Of a DNA stretch of 64,000 bases, positions 9,825 to 19,591 are shown one piece after another. Origin of the DNA: Deinococcus malanensis (GTDB taxonomy: Bacteria; Deinococcota; Deinococci; Deinococcales; Deinococcaceae). The notes below the pieces were generated by a model. The model saw nothing but the letters and a program-made list of their open reading frames with translations, had not been told where the DNA came from and ran no database searches. The stretch lies in contig NZ_BMPP01000003.1 of the NCBI RefSeq assembly GCF_014647655.1, positions 62,001 to 126,000 of the forward strand. The letters run 5' to 3'. The stretch's first letter is position 1. Every line of letters begins with the position of its first letter. A program made the translations under genes and the position numbers.

Positions 9825-9869
9825 TCAGACCCGTGCCATCAGCGTGTAACGGGACAACATCGGCTTCAT
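9825..9869 (-). CDS. Possible 14-residue peptide just before a terminator
   Basis: The frame MKPMLSRYTLMARV begins at an ATG preceded by AGGAG with five-base spacing and stops 22 bases before the minus-strand terminator stem. The strong ribosome binding site is unusual for a chance reading frame. It could be a translated short peptide at the tail of the GNAT transcript, or chance. No family recognised. Confidence 0.3.
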   Translation of the reverse strand: MKPMLSRYTLMARV

Positions 9870-10104
9870 CTGGACTCCTGTTTTCAAGAGTGAATGAGAA
9901 GTCCTCCCAACCCGGTGCCGGCACGCTCAGGCTAAAAGTCTTCGGTGTGCCACTCCGACAGATTTCACAAGGGCCGCTTGATCTTGGCCTGGGGCCCTCC
10001 GCCCGGGCATCAGGACCGGGCACGTTCCTGGACTGTGTGCTTTTCCCTTCTGGTCCAGACGCGATGAGGTCCAGTTCCCTGAGAAGGTTTGCAGAAACCA
10101 GGCT

Positions 10105-10857
10105 TCAGCGCAGGTGGCGCTGTGTGTCCGGTACTTGCCAGTAACCTGGAGTTTCGACGGCAGGAAGCAGGCGTAGTGTATAGGTTCCGGCACGTTCGGC
10201 CAGAGCCTCGGCTTCCTGACGGGCCCGGGACGCTCCCAGCCATGTGCTCCAGTAATGGCGCAGGGTGGAGGCCGCCAGCGCGGTCTGCACTGTTCCGGCG
10301 CCGTCCAGCGGTTGATACAGGAGGTCCAGATCGGCCAGGGGACCGCCGTCCGGGCCGCCGACAGGTTGCCAGTACGGCACATCCACAGTTCGGTAACCCA
10401 GAGCATGCAGCGCCCGCCGACGGATCACCGCGTCAGTGCCGGTCCGTGCCTCGGCTTCGCGGTCCTCTGCCGGCTGCCGGCCGGCAAAGACGCTGTCGGC
10501 AAACAGCCCACCCAGGCCTGAGTCGCGGACCTCGTGAAGCCGGACAGCATGCAGGGCCCGGCTGACACCCTGGCCCCTCCACTCAGGGGAAACGGCCAGG
10601 AAGGAACTGAAGGCCGCCTCGGGCAGCAGGTGGTACACCGTACCCCCCAGCACCCGCCCGTGCCCGTCCTCGGCCACCAGGATGCGGTCCCGGCGCTCCC
10701 CCCTCCGGCCGGCCGCCACCATATGTGGAAACGCAGCTGGAGGAATCAGCATGTCTGGGGCGTAGTAGCTCCGTTCCTGGATTTGACCGAACGCCGCCAG
10801 CGCCGGGTCGGAGGAATCGGTGACGCGGCGAACCCGGATGTGCACAGGCGCGGACAT
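10105..10857 (-). CDS. GNAT-family N-acetyltransferase
   Basis: 250-residue acetyltransferase of the GNAT superfamily. The acetyl-CoA loop shows as [13 protein letters not shown] (about residues 107-119), preceded by the core strand containing AAFSSFLAV. The C-terminal half carries a helical extension found in some Deinococcus homologues and no second clear GNAT loop. The start at 10857 ([11 protein letters not shown]) is preferred because TACGGT lies exactly six bases before it, fitting a leaderless mRNA, and no Shine-Dalgarno sequence is seen; a longer TTG start at 10911 is weaker. Substrate unknown. It is convergent with the GGDEF-EAL gene and next to the histidine kinase on the same strand, 147 bases downstream. 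Confidence 0.8.
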   Translation of the reverse strand: MSAPVHIRVRRVTDSSDPALAAFGQIQERSYYAPDMLIPPAAFPHMVAAGRRGERRDRILVAEDGHGRVLGGTVYHLLPEAAFSSFLAVSPEWRGQGVSRALHAVRLHEVRDSGLGGLFADSVFAGRQPAEDREAEARTGTDAVIRRRALHALGYRTVDVPYWQPVGGPDGGPLADLDLLYQPLDGAGTVQTALAASTLRHYWSTWLGASRARQEAEALAERAGTYTLRLLPAVETPGYWQVPDTQRHLR

Positions 10858-11004
10858 ACGTTTACCGTAACGCCGACCCCAGGCAGACGGATGAACGTTC
10901 GGCGGCGTCAAAGGGGATTTCTCGGCAATATTGAACGGCGACCGGGCATACCGGGTGACCAGGTGCAGGTAGAACCACTGCCCTGGCGTTCTCCAGGCTC
11001 ACGT

Positions 11005-13512
11005 TCACGCCGCGCGCAGGGTAAAGAAGAACGTGGTGCCCTGCCCGACCGTCGATTCCAGCCAGATCTGGCCACCATGCCGCTCGACGATCTTCTTGCA
11101 GACGGCCAGACCGATGCCGGTCCCCTTGTACTGCTCCTGCCCATGCAGTCGCTGAAAAATCTCGAAGATGCGGCCAAAGTACTCCGGCGCAATACCTATT
11201 CCGTTGTCCCGAACGGCGAAGCGCCACAGGTCGCCGTCGCGCACCGCAGATACGTGAACACTGGGGATCACCCCTTCACGACGGTATTTCAGCGCGTTGG
11301 TCATCAGGTTCTGCAGCAGCTGATCAAACTGGCGGGAGTCGGCCAGCACCACAGGCAGCGGATCGAACGTCATCTGTGGGGTCGTCAGGCTTTCATCCTG
11401 CGCCAGCCTCGCGGCCACCTCCCCGAAGACCGCCTGGGTGTCGGTCGGTTCCAGGCTGTGCTGCGTGGTATGAATCCGGGAAAAGGCCAGCAGGTCGTCC
11501 ACCAGACGTTTCATATGCAGGCCGCTGGACACGATCTGGGTCAGGTATTTCTGACCGCGCTCGTCAAGCTGTGCGCTGTACCTGCTTTCAAGCAGTCCCG
11601 CAAAGCTGGTGACCGCCCGGATCGGGGCCTGCAGGTCATGCGAAGCGATGTAGGCGAACTGCTCCAGTTCCTGATTGCTGCGCTGCAACTCGGCGGCCTG
11701 TGCCCGGAGCTGCTCAGTGCGCTCTTCCACCCGCGCCTCAAGGTCGCTGTGACTGTTCTGGAGCTGCTGGTACAGGCGGGCGTTGTCGAGCGCCACGGCC
11801 GTCTGCGCAGCCAGCCCCAGGGAGACCCGTTCGGCGCGTTCGGTAAAGATCCCTGGCGTGCCGTGGCCGAAAAACAAGCCACCCAGCACTTCACCGGTCC
11901 GCGCGACGACCGGAACCGCAAGGTAACTGCGCACCGGCAGATGACCGGCCGGCATGCCATGGTATGGGGCATTCTGACCGTACCGGGCGTCCTGGGTAAT
12001 GTCGTCGACGCGGATCACGCCCTCACCCCGGAAAGTCGGGCCGAAGATGGCGGTGGTGCGCGGCAGCGGATATCCCGCGAAGGCTTCCCGCGGAGCACCG
12101 GACAACGCATACAGCGTGTGGGTCTCCTGATTCCGGTCAGTGGTGTTGTAGAAAAACGCCCCGAATTGCGCGCCGGTCAGTTCCACCCCGGCATCGGTCA
12201 CAGCCTGTACCAGGGCGCCCAACTCCAGTTCGGCAGACAGGGCCTGTCCGATCCGGTTGAGGGCGGCCAGGGTATCGGCCTGGGTGCGCAGCTGTTCTTC
12301 GACCTGCTTACGGCCGGTGATGTCCTGCACCAACCCCAGCATGTGCCCCCGCTTCAGGTCGTGGTCACCCAGCGCAAGGCCGTGGCCCCAGATCCAGCGG
12401 ACCTCGCCGTCTGCGCGGCGCACACGACACTCGAAGTCCCAGGGCTGTCCGAGGGCCAGCGCCGACTGATAGGTCTGGTCCACCCGTTTCCGGTCGTCGG
12501 GCAGCACATGCTCCAGGAAGCAGGTGTAGGTCCAATCCGGGTGTCCGTCCGGGTAGCCGAAAATCGTATCGTGCCGGACCGAGCGCCAGACCATCTGGGT
12601 CTGTGAATCCAGCTCCCAGTAACCGATCCCGGCGGCTTCCAGCATCACCCTCAGCTGTGTCTGGCTCACGCGCCAGCCTTCTTCCGCCTGGGTCCGCCCG
12701 ACCGCCTGAGAGCACTGCTCCACCAGACTCAGCAGGAATTCCTGCTCTGCGGGGCGGAATCGGCGCGCCTCCTCGAAGCTGAGGGCCAGGACCCCCCAGA
12801 GCTTTCCTTCAATGAAAAGCGGCAGCGCGGCGAGGCTGCGTGTCCGGTCGGCCCGCACAGCGACTGATCCGGGATACTGCTCGTCGAACTCGGTGCCGCT
12901 GACAAAGACGGCGCGGCCCTGCCGGACGGCGCCGCAGGGCGGGATGTCGAGGTCCAGCGAAAACCGGGCGAAGCGCTCGCGCAGTTCCGGCGTATAGCCG
13001 ACATCGTCCTGCAGCTCGAGAAAAGCACCGTCGGCGCTGGGCACGACCAGCGCACCCATATAGGCGCCGGCAGACGACACTGCCTGTTCCAGCAGCACAC
13101 GGCCCACTTGCCCCGGGGTCGAGACCCGGTTAAGCTCTGCGGTCAGCTGCTGCAGAACCTCCGTGCGTTTGACGAAGGTCACGTCACGCAGCTGCACGGC
13201 CAGCCCTTCTGGAGTCGGCACGATATGCACCCGGACCCAGGTACCCAGTGACGGGCTGAAGGCGTCGTATTCGACCGGGCGCTGCTCAGCGATGGCCGCG
13301 CGGCTTTCGGCTGGCCACCGCCGGCTGAAGGCGTCCGGGAAATCCTGCTCCAGGTGCCTGCCCACGATTTCAGCTGGTGTCAGATTCACCATGGCGGCCG
13401 CGTTGCGGTTGGCATAGCTGAAAAAGCCGGCTGCGTCCAGGGTGAAGACCGCGTCGGCGGTGGCGTCCAGCAGCTGGACCAGGGGAGGGGTCAGGGCATA
13501 AGAAGAGGTCAT
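11005..13512 (-). CDS. Multi-sensor histidine kinase PAS-GAF-PAS-GAF-HisKA-HATPase
   Basis: Cytosolic sensor kinase of 835 residues. PAS (about 8-120), GAF (125-280), PAS (285-405) and GAF (410-575) domains lead through a coiled coil ([20 protein letters not shown]) to a HisKA domain whose phospho-acceptor His is about residue 624 (IASHDLQAP). The ATPase has the N box [10 protein letters not shown]1 box DNGIGIAPE and G2 box GTGIGLAV. The kinase end resembles bacteriophytochrome output modules, but no chromophore Cys was seen. No membrane segments. No cognate regulator with an output domain is adjacent; the single-domain receivers at 5700 and 25888 are possible partners, the first lacking its Asp. 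Confidence 0.92.
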   Translation of the reverse strand: MTSSYALTPPLVQLLDATADAVFTLDAAGFFSYANRNAAAMVNLTPAEIVGRHLEQDFPDAFSRRWPAESRAAIAEQRPVEYDAFSPSLGTWVRVHIVPTPEGLAVQLRDVTFVKRTEVLQQLTAELNRVSTPGQVGRVLLEQAVSSAGAYMGALVVPSADGAFLELQDDVGYTPELRERFARFSLDLDIPPCGAVRQGRAVFVSGTEFDEQYPGSVAVRADRTRSLAALPLFIEGKLWGVLALSFEEARRFRPAEQEFLLSLVEQCSQAVGRTQAEEGWRVSQTQLRVMLEAAGIGYWELDSQTQMVWRSVRHDTIFGYPDGHPDWTYTCFLEHVLPDDRKRVDQTYQSALALGQPWDFECRVRRADGEVRWIWGHGLALGDHDLKRGHMLGLVQDITGRKQVEEQLRTQADTLAALNRIGQALSAELELGALVQAVTDAGVELTGAQFGAFFYNTTDRNQETHTLYALSGAPREAFAGYPLPRTTAIFGPTFRGEGVIRVDDITQDARYGQNAPYHGMPAGHLPVRSYLAVPVVARTGEVLGGLFFGHGTPGIFTERAERVSLGLAAQTAVALDNARLYQQLQNSHSDLEARVEERTEQLRAQAAELQRSNQELEQFAYIASHDLQAPIRAVTSFAGLLESRYSAQLDERGQKYLTQIVSSGLHMKRLVDDLLAFSRIHTTQHSLEPTDTQAVFGEVAARLAQDESLTTPQMTFDPLPVVLADSRQFDQLLQNLMTNALKYRREGVIPSVHVSAVRDGDLWRFAVRDNGIGIAPEYFGRIFEIFQRLHGQEQYKGTGIGLAVCKKIVERHGGQIWLESTVGQGTTFFFTLRAA

Positions 13513-13773
13513 AGATCAGAGACAAAACGGCCCTGGACATCCGTGCCAGACATGTTTTGGAAGCTCAGCATAATGCATCCTCGCTACCCGCCCTTGCAGA
13601 TGTGGACAGACGGCGTGTGACCACCCGGCGCGTCACGCCAAATCCTATTGCCTCGTGACCACCGTCTGAAGGCTGACCTGGAGTCCCTCTGGCGGAAACT
13701 GGACTGAGTGGTTCCAGTAAAGGCAGAAGGGTGCCCAGCGAAAGTCAACGGCGCCACTGGACGTGCCAATGGC

Positions 13774-14154
13774 TCAGGGACCTGATTGTCGGGGAGGGGT
13801 GTCCTCAGAAGGCCTGGAAGACGCCTCGGGGACTCCTGGTCCAGCTCCTTCCTGCCCTGAGCACAGCAGCGCCCGGTAGAGCCTTCGCAACCCTTCCCGA
13901 CCGGCGGCGATGGCCCGGGCCAGGGGAACCCCATGCCGTGAGGCGAGCACCGGAACGTCGGGCCATTCGGGATCGAGCCCCACTTTGGCGCGGGTGACGT
14001 CACGCATCAGACCAGCGTCGGTCACCTGGTCTGCCAACGCCTCAAGGAGTTCATGGTCCGGTTCGCCTAGCAGGGACAGGTGACGCCGGACCATCAGCAC
14101 CTGCACTGCGCTGGGACCTGACTCGCTGTCAGGCCCTCTTTGAATTGTGGGCAT
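13774..14154 (-). CDS. Small hypothetical protein
   Basis: 126-residue protein not recognised. The central part (residues 20-100) reads as a helical globular domain (HLSLLGEPDHELLEALADQV, then VPLARAIAAGREGLRRLY); the C-terminus is Gly/Pro/Ser-rich and probably disordered. The start at 14154 has TAGCCT six bases upstream (leaderless pattern) and GAGGAG about 13 bases upstream. No neighbour shares its strand closely. The gene call rests on composition and start context only. Confidence 0.45.
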   Translation of the reverse strand: MPTIQRGPDSESGPSAVQVLMVRRHLSLLGEPDHELLEALADQVTDAGLMRDVTRAKVGLDPEWPDVPVLASRHGVPLARAIAAGREGLRRLYRALLCSGQEGAGPGVPEASSRPSEDTPPRQSGP

Positions 14155-14499
14155 AGCTGGAGGCTACTCCTCTTCCACCAGGTTTTCGGCAATTTCGTCC
14201 CGTATGACGAGACAGAAAAACAGAATTGACGTGCGCGCTCTGAAGAATGTGCAAAGCTTCATGGTTATTCAGAATTTATACTGGGTCTATTCTGACCTGA
14301 CATGCATGTTTATGCAAGAGGACGTCGTTGGCATCCTCAGAACGTCGTTTGCAGTTATTCCTCTGGAGGTCGAATACGGAAAAAGGGAGCAGCCGGATGC
14401 AGCGGCGCTTCCATTTCTGACCTTTACAGCGAGCCCACCCGGTAGAGTCAGGAGGCACCATCTGCTGTCAATCAAAAGCTGTGCGTCCCGGGGGAACCT
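14155..14499. other. 345-bp divergent gap, AT-richer
   Basis: Upstream region shared by the small hypothetical gene (minus) and the flavin dehydrogenase (plus). It contains TATACT at 14277-14282 in an AT-rich run, a plausible -10 element without a good -35, and GGAGG at 14451 not followed by a usable start. The dehydrogenase has its own GGGGG before its ATG. Confidence 0.35.
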
Positions 14500-16161
14500 A
14501 TGCAGACACAACACGCTGACGTCATCGTCGTGGGCGCTGGACTGGCCGGTCTGGTCGCTGCGGCCGAGCTGGCCGACGCCGGAAAATCGGTCCTGATTCT
14601 CGATCAGGAGGGCGAACAGCATCTGGGTGGACAGGCCTACTGGTCGCTGGGTGGCCTTTTTTTCGTGAACTCGCCGGAGCAGCGCCGTCTGGGCATCCGC
14701 GACTCGCGTGAACTCGCCAGCAGCGATTGGATGGCCACCGCTGCCTTTGACCGGCCCGAGGACCACTGGCCCCGGCAATGGGCACAGGCTTACATCGATT
14801 TTGCCTCCGGTGAGAAGCGGGCGTGGCTGCACGCCATGGGGATGCGCTGGTTCCCGGCGGTTGGCTGGGCCGAGCGCGGTGCGGCCGGGGCCAGTGGTCC
14901 CGGCAACAGCGTGCCCCGGTTTCATATCACCTGGGGCACCGGACCCGGAGTCCAGGAGCCCTTTGAACGGCGGGTACGCAAGCATGCAGCAACCGGGCGC
15001 ATCCGGTTTGGCTTCCGGCACCGCGTGCGTGGGCTGAGTATCACGAATGGAACGGTGCACGGCGTGCTTGGAGATATCCTCGAACCGTCGCACGTTGCGC
15101 GTGGCGAAAGCAGTTCCCGGGTGGTGGTGGGAGACTTCGACCTGCATGCCCAGGCGGTCCTCGTGGCGTCCGGCGGCATCGGGGGAAATCATGGTCTGGT
15201 TCGCCGTTACTGGCCACAGGACCGGATGGGTCCGGCCCCGGCATTTATGGTTTCGGGAGTGGCGCAGCATGTTGACGGCGCCTTGCAGCAGGTAGTCAAG
15301 GACGCAGGCGGCCACCTGATCAATCCTGACCGCATGTGGCACTACACCGAAGGCCTGCGCAACTGGAACCCGGTCTGGCCGCAGCACGGCATCCGGATCC
15401 TGCCTGGCCCGAGCAGCCTGTGGCTCGACCCGGGCGGGCGGCGCCTGCCGTTTCCCCACATCCCGGGCGCAAGTTCCCTTGACACCCTGGCGCATATCAC
15501 ACGGCATGGATATACACACACCTGGTTTGTGCTCAACCGCGCCATCATCAAAAAGGAGTTCGCGCTGTCAGGGTCCGAACAGAATCCGGATCTGACCGGC
15601 CGTAGTGTTCGTCAGACCCTGAAACGGGCAGGCAGGCAGGTACAGGTTCCGGTTCAGGCATTTATGGATCAGGGTGCGGATTTCGTGGTGCGGGACAGCC
15701 TGCGAGAACTGGTCCGGGGCATGAACGAGCTGGCCGGGGATAGCCAGGTGGACTTTGCAACCGTGGAACGTGAAGTGCTCGCCCGTGACCTGCAGGTCCG
15801 GAACGTGGCCGGCAAGGACCCACAGCTTGCGATTATGCGTGGCGCCCGGGCAATCCTCAGTGAGCGGCTGATCCGGGTGGCCAGGCCCGCGCCGCTGCTC
15901 GACCCTGCGGACGGACCCCTGATCGCCGTGAGACTCAACGTGCTGACCCGCAAGTCTCTGGGCGGGCTCGAAACGGACCTTCAGGGCCGGGTTCTGCGCG
16001 AGGGCGGCGAGCCGATGCCGGGTCTCTATGCCGCAGGCGAGGTCTCAGGATTCGGAGGCGGTGGCCAGCACGGCTACCGCGCGCTGGAGGGCACCTTCCT
16101 GGGCGGTTGCCTGTTCAGCGGCCGGGTGGCGGGCCGCAGCGTCGCGGCCGCCGTGGACTGA
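14500..16161 (+). CDS. FAD-binding dehydrogenase (fumarate reductase/3-ketosteroid dehydrogenase-like)
   Basis: 553-residue flavoprotein of the FAD_binding_2 superfamily. The N-terminal dinucleotide fold shows VIVVGAGLAGLVAAAELA with the acidic LILDQE end and the LGGQAYWSLGG loop; the C-terminal FAD motif is GLYAAGEVSGFGGGGQHG. It matches the 550-residue soluble 'FAD-binding dehydrogenase' group rather than SdhA/FrdA, which carry covalent FAD. The start has GGGGG with six-base spacing. It stands alone, 300 bases before modA, so no pathway is implied. The family is confident; substrate and electron acceptor are unknown. Confidence 0.88.
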   Translation: MQTQHADVIVVGAGLAGLVAAAELADAGKSVLILDQEGEQHLGGQAYWSLGGLFFVNSPEQRRLGIRDSRELASSDWMATAAFDRPEDHWPRQWAQAYIDFASGEKRAWLHAMGMRWFPAVGWAERGAAGASGPGNSVPRFHITWGTGPGVQEPFERRVRKHAATGRIRFGFRHRVRGLSITNGTVHGVLGDILEPSHVARGESSSRVVVGDFDLHAQAVLVASGGIGGNHGLVRRYWPQDRMGPAPAFMVSGVAQHVDGALQQVVKDAGGHLINPDRMWHYTEGLRNWNPVWPQHGIRILPGPSSLWLDPGGRRLPFPHIPGASSLDTLAHITRHGYTHTWFVLNRAIIKKEFALSGSEQNPDLTGRSVRQTLKRAGRQVQVPVQAFMDQGADFVVRDSLRELVRGMNELAGDSQVDFATVEREVLARDLQVRNVAGKDPQLAIMRGARAILSERLIRVARPAPLLDPADGPLIAVRLNVLTRKSLGGLETDLQGRVLREGGEPMPGLYAAGEVSGFGGGGQHGYRALEGTFLGGCLFSGRVAGRSVAAAVD

Positions 16162-16469
16162 TCCTACGTGCGGGCGCTCTGCTCGGGTCTGTGCCGGCTC
16201 CAGACCAGAATGGGAGAGCCTGTAGATCCCGTCGTTTCCCCAGCACACCAAGGTGGCCAGCCCTTCCACGAAGCTGCGGTTCAGACTTGCTCACAGGCAC
16301 CCAGACTGCTGAGCGTCATGGGAGAGCCATCCTGGGGCGCCAAGGATCAGGGGCCACGTTCAGAGCCGGGCACCCATTAGCGCTTGCCGTGTCAGATTTG
16401 AGCACGGTCTGATGCGGCTGCGAAGTTCTGATTCTGTGCGCTGGGGCAGAATGTCTACCGAGGAGAGTT
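16162..16469. other. 308-bp gap upstream of modA
   Basis: No gene seen. The modA start has GAGGAG immediately upstream (about 16459-16464). A weak -10-like CAGAAT precedes it. No molybdenum-cofactor riboswitch or ModE-type palindrome was recognised by eye. Confidence 0.35.
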
Positions 16470-17234
16470 ATGTTCAAGCCTGTTCTGATCGCCGCCCTGC
16501 TCGCCCTGACCTTCGGTGGGGTCCGGGCTGAAACGGCTCAGATTGCTGCCGCATCCGACCTGAAGTTCGCGCTGGATGACCTGGTGGCCCGCTACCGCGA
16601 GGCGTATCCCAGGGCAGATCCGGTCCAGATCTCGTATGGCAGCAGCGGCAACTTTGCGGCCCAGATACAGAACGGTGCGCCGTTCACCATGTTCCTGAGT
16701 GCGGACAGCAGCTATGCCAGGAAGCTGGAGGACGCTGGCCTGACCGTGCGGGGAACCCGCCGGGATTACGCCATCGGCCGTCTGGTGATCTGGGTCCCCA
16801 GGGGCAGTTCCGTTGACGTGGCCCGGCTGGGCCCGGCCGCACTGAATGATCCCCGGGTCCGCAAAATTGCCATCGCCAACCCGGCCCACGCTCCGTACGG
16901 TCAGGCGGCCCTGTCACTGCTCAGGACCTACAAGCTGGAGCCTACGCTGAAGGGAAAATTTGTGCTGGCCGAAAATATTGCGCAGGCCGCGCAGTTCGCG
17001 TCCACGGCTGCCGATGCGGGCATTCTTGCGTACAGTCTGGTGAAAGCGCCCAGCTTCGCGGCGCTGAGGGGGCACTATTGGCTGGCTCCCCTGGGCTCGC
17101 ACCAGCGCCTGCAGCAGCAGATGGTGATCATCAAAAACGGGGAAAACACGCGGCGTTTCTGGAGCTTTATCCTGAGTCCGCAAGCCAGGGCAGTTTTCAA
17201 ACGCTACGGCTTTGTCCTGCCGCGGGAGCAGTAG
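16470..17234 (+). CDS. modA: Molybdate ABC transporter substrate-binding protein
   Basis: Extracytoplasmic binding protein of 254 residues. Signal peptide in residues 1-20 (hydrophobic LIAALLALTFGGVRA, cleaved before ET). Family hallmarks follow: AAASDLKFALDDL near the new N-terminus, YGSSGNFAAQIQNGAPF, FLSADSSYARKLEDAGL and the late ANPAHAPYGQAALSLL. These make a molybdate/tungstate receptor likely. GAGGAG precedes the ATG. The stop codon abuts the modB start, so the two are one operon. No modC follows. Confidence 0.93.
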   Translation: MFKPVLIAALLALTFGGVRAETAQIAAASDLKFALDDLVARYREAYPRADPVQISYGSSGNFAAQIQNGAPFTMFLSADSSYARKLEDAGLTVRGTRRDYAIGRLVIWVPRGSSVDVARLGPAALNDPRVRKIAIANPAHAPYGQAALSLLRTYKLEPTLKGKFVLAENIAQAAQFASTAADAGILAYSLVKAPSFAALRGHYWLAPLGSHQRLQQQMVIIKNGENTRRFWSFILSPQARAVFKRYGFVLPREQ

Positions 17235-17897
17235 TTGGAAGCGCCCCTGCGTGAAGCCCTGCTGCTGACCTTCAACCTCGCGACCGTGACAAGCGTATTG
17301 CTGCTTGTCACAGGCTACCCGCTGGCACTGTGGCTGTCCCGGAGGGTGGGATGGTGGTCCACCGTCCTTCGGGCCATGATCAACCTGCCACTGGTTCTGC
17401 CGCCAACCGTACTGGGGTACTACCTGCTGGTCAGCCTGGGCCGCGAGGGCGTGGTGACCGACCTGACCGGTGTGCAGCTGGCTTTCAGTTATCCAGGGCT
17501 GCTGATCGGGTCGGTGCTGTACAGCCTGCCTTTCGCAGTTGGGCCATACATCAGTGCGCTTGAGGGACTGGACCGCAAATATGAGGACGCTGCCCGGGCT
17601 CTGGCGCTGGACCGCTGGCAGCGGCTGCGCTTCGTGGTGATTCCTCTGACGCTGTCGGGAGTGGTGACCGGCACAGCCATGAGTTTCGCGCACACCCTGG
17701 GGGAGTTTGGGGTCGTGCTGCTGGTGGGCGGCAATATTCCCGGCGAGACCCGGACGGCTGCCATCTACCTGTTCGATCTGGTCCAGGCCCTCGAATATGA
17801 GAGGGCCGGACAGCTGGCATTTGGACTGCTGGTGACCTCCGCCGTCTTGCTGGTGCTGATTCAGCTGCTTGGAAAAAAGCTCATTGCCCGGACGTAG
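17235..17897 (+). CDS. modB: Molybdate ABC transporter permease
   Basis: Integral membrane permease of 220 residues with five or six helices. The EAA loop that docks the ATPase is visible as EDAARALALDRWQRLRFVVIPL, and NLPLVLPPTVLGYYLL and GEFGVVLLVGGNIPGETRT are typical of ModB/CysW proteins. Translation begins at a TTG directly after the modA TAG, with GGGAG seven bases upstream inside modA. The ATPase gene modC that normally follows is missing here; the next gene is a MerR regulator on the other strand. Confidence 0.92.
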   Translation: MEAPLREALLLTFNLATVTSVLLLVTGYPLALWLSRRVGWWSTVLRAMINLPLVLPPTVLGYYLLVSLGREGVVTDLTGVQLAFSYPGLLIGSVLYSLPFAVGPYISALEGLDRKYEDAARALALDRWQRLRFVVIPLTLSGVVTGTAMSFAHTLGEFGVVLLVGGNIPGETRTAAIYLFDLVQALEYERAGQLAFGLLVTSAVLLVLIQLLGKKLIART

Positions 17898-18071
17898 GCG
17901 GAACGTGCCGGTACTGAAAAATCAGTCACGTTCCAGCCGGCGGGCAGCGTTGCCAGGAGAACGCGAGGCGGCCCGTCATGAAGGAAAGGTGCCCGCCACC
18001 CCGGAGCCGATCTCCCTGCGGGCAGATCGCACGCCTTCCATCTGGCTGAGAGGGTCGCAGGGACGCGTGGA

Positions 18072-18563
18072 TCAGTCTCGGAGTGCGTCCGGCACAGCCT
18101 CGTCGGGGCTGATGGCCGGCACGTCTCCGCCGGTAAAGCGTTTGGTCAGCCATCGGTCGAAGCGGGCCAGATTCTCGGCCTGCCGGTCATAGGCGTCGTG
18201 CAGCAGCCGGAGGCGGGCATGCAGAGCGCGCAGCCGGGCGTCGTCCAGGGGAATGTCCTCGCGCCGCCAGTCGCGCCGGTAGGTGCCGTCGACATTGTGG
18301 GTGGCCCGGCGCAGAATTACCATGTCGCGCGCCTCCTCCAGCGGCAGGCCCAGGGCGCGCAGATCGATCAGGTCGCGCAGCAGGCGCAGGGAATAGGGGG
18401 CGTACAGCGACCGGCCAGAGGCCGTGACCTGATCCGGCGTGAGCAGTTGCAGTTCGGCGTAGTGCATGACGGTGCGGCGCGTGACTCCTGCGGCCCGGGC
18501 CAGTTCGGCGGTGGTGTAGTACGTGACTGCCGCTGGGGAGGGTTGCTCGGCCCCGGGCGTCAC
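18072..18563 (-). CDS. MerR-family transcriptional regulator
   Basis: 163-residue regulator. The N-terminal winged helix-turn-helix is clear: YTTAELARAAGVTRRTVMHY, then LLTPDQVTASGRSLY and LRLLRDLIDLRALGLPLEEA. The rest is helical and may dimerise; no cysteine metal site is visible, so a redox or drug sensor is not implied. It starts with GTG at 18563, overlapping the TGA of the upstream quinone oxidoreductase gene (GTGA), so the two are translationally coupled. It may control the oxidoreductase and divergent acyl-CoA dehydrogenase promoters. Confidence 0.87.
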   Translation of the reverse strand: MTPGAEQPSPAAVTYYTTAELARAAGVTRRTVMHYAELQLLTPDQVTASGRSLYAPYSLRLLRDLIDLRALGLPLEEARDMVILRRATHNVDGTYRRDWRREDIPLDDARLRALHARLRLLHDAYDRQAENLARFDRWLTKRFTGGDVPAISPDEAVPDALRD

Positions 18564-19534
18564 GGCGTGAGCACGACCTTCCCGGTCACGCGGCGGTCCA
18601 GCAGTGCACGCAGCGCTTCGCCGGTGCGCTCCAGCTCATAGCGCTCACTGACGAGCGGGTGAACCTCGCCCTGGGCGATCCAGGCCGAAAGACGGGCAAG
18701 ATTTCGGGCGTTGGTTTGAGGATCACGCCGCGCGAATTCTCCCCAGAACACGCCTACGATGCTCGCACCTTTCAGCAGCGGCAGGTTCAGCGAAAGGCGC
18801 GGAATCTCCCCACCAGCGAAGCCGATCACCAGGTAGCGGCCACCCCAGGCGATGGACCGGAAGGCGGCTTCGGCATAGCGGTCCCCCACCGGGTCGAAGA
18901 TCACGTCCGGACCATGGCCGCCGGTCAGCGTCTTGAGGCGTTCGCGCAGGTCCTCGGTGCCGTACTCGATGACCTCGTCGGCGCCATGCTGCCGTGCGAC
19001 CTCGCCTTTTTCAGGGCTGGACACGCCAGCGATCACCCGCGCGCCCAGCGCTTTGCCGATCATGACGGCGGCCAGACCCACGCCCCCCGCAGCCCCCAGC
19101 ACCAGCAGGGTCTCGCCGGCCTGCAGGGCGCCGCGCTGGATCAGAGCATGCAGGCTGGTGCCGTAGGCCAGCGGCAGCGTGGCGGCCACGTCCAGTGGCA
19201 GTGCGTCTGGCAGTGGCAGCACAGCGCGGGCATCCGCCTTGAGGTGACTGGCAAAAGCGCCGGTACCCGTAAAAGCCGCGACCCGCTGACCAACCTGCAG
19301 TCCGGTGACGCCCTCTCCCACGGCACTGATGCGCCCTGCGGCCTCGGCTCCCGGCGTGAAGGGCAGGGGAGGGCGAACCTGATACTGGCCCATCACCATC
19401 AGGGCGTCTGGGTAGTTCACGCCAGCCGCCTCCACAGCGATCACCACCTCGCCGGGTCCGGGCTGGGGATCGGGAAGGGTCTGGACAGTCAGGGTCTCGG
19501 GCTGGTCGAAGTTCTGGCAGATCACGGCGCGCAT
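18560..19534 (-). CDS. NADPH:quinone oxidoreductase (MDR family, zinc-free type)
   Basis: 324-residue medium-chain reductase. The GroES-like N-half begins MRAVICQNFDQPETL, and the nucleotide fold carries LVLGAAGGVGLAAVMIGKAL. Catalytic zinc ligands are absent (GVNYPDALMVMGQYQ in place of the GC/GHE pair), as in quinone/enoyl reductases. It probably reduces quinones or enoyl compounds with NADPH. The start at 19534 has AAGGAG six bases upstream; a longer frame to 19606 lacks support. Coupled to merR downstream by a GTGA overlap, and divergent from the acyl-CoA dehydrogenase. Confidence 0.88.
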   Translation of the reverse strand: MRAVICQNFDQPETLTVQTLPDPQPGPGEVVIAVEAAGVNYPDALMVMGQYQVRPPLPFTPGAEAAGRISAVGEGVTGLQVGQRVAAFTGTGAFASHLKADARAVLPLPDALPLDVAATLPLAYGTSLHALIQRGALQAGETLLVLGAAGGVGLAAVMIGKALGARVIAGVSSPEKGEVARQHGADEVIEYGTEDLRERLKTLTGGHGPDVIFDPVGDRYAEAAFRSIAWGGRYLVIGFAGGEIPRLSLNLPLLKGASIVGVFWGEFARRDPQTNARNLARLSAWIAQGEVHPLVSERYELERTGEALRALLDRRVTGKVVLTP

Positions 19535-19591
19535 GGGGGTCTCCTTGAACGGGGCACGGGGGGCAGGGCCGGCAGGGGAATGGCCTATAGT

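Larger units (their letters stand above)
9512..10104. other. 593-bp gap between convergent genes
   Basis: Apart from the terminator at 9776-9803 and the tentative 14-codon frame at 9825-9869, nothing gene-like is visible. A longer minus-strand frame at 9631-10023 spans the terminator and has no recognisable motif, so it is not called. Confidence 0.45.

Noticed and set aside
9631..10023. 130-codon minus-strand frame
   Set aside because: Reads through an intrinsic terminator and lacks a family; only the short frame with AGGAG inside it is kept as tentative.
10534..12606. 690-codon plus-strand open frame
   Set aside because: Runs opposite the GNAT and histidine kinase genes, has biased His/Gln/Arg composition and no motif.
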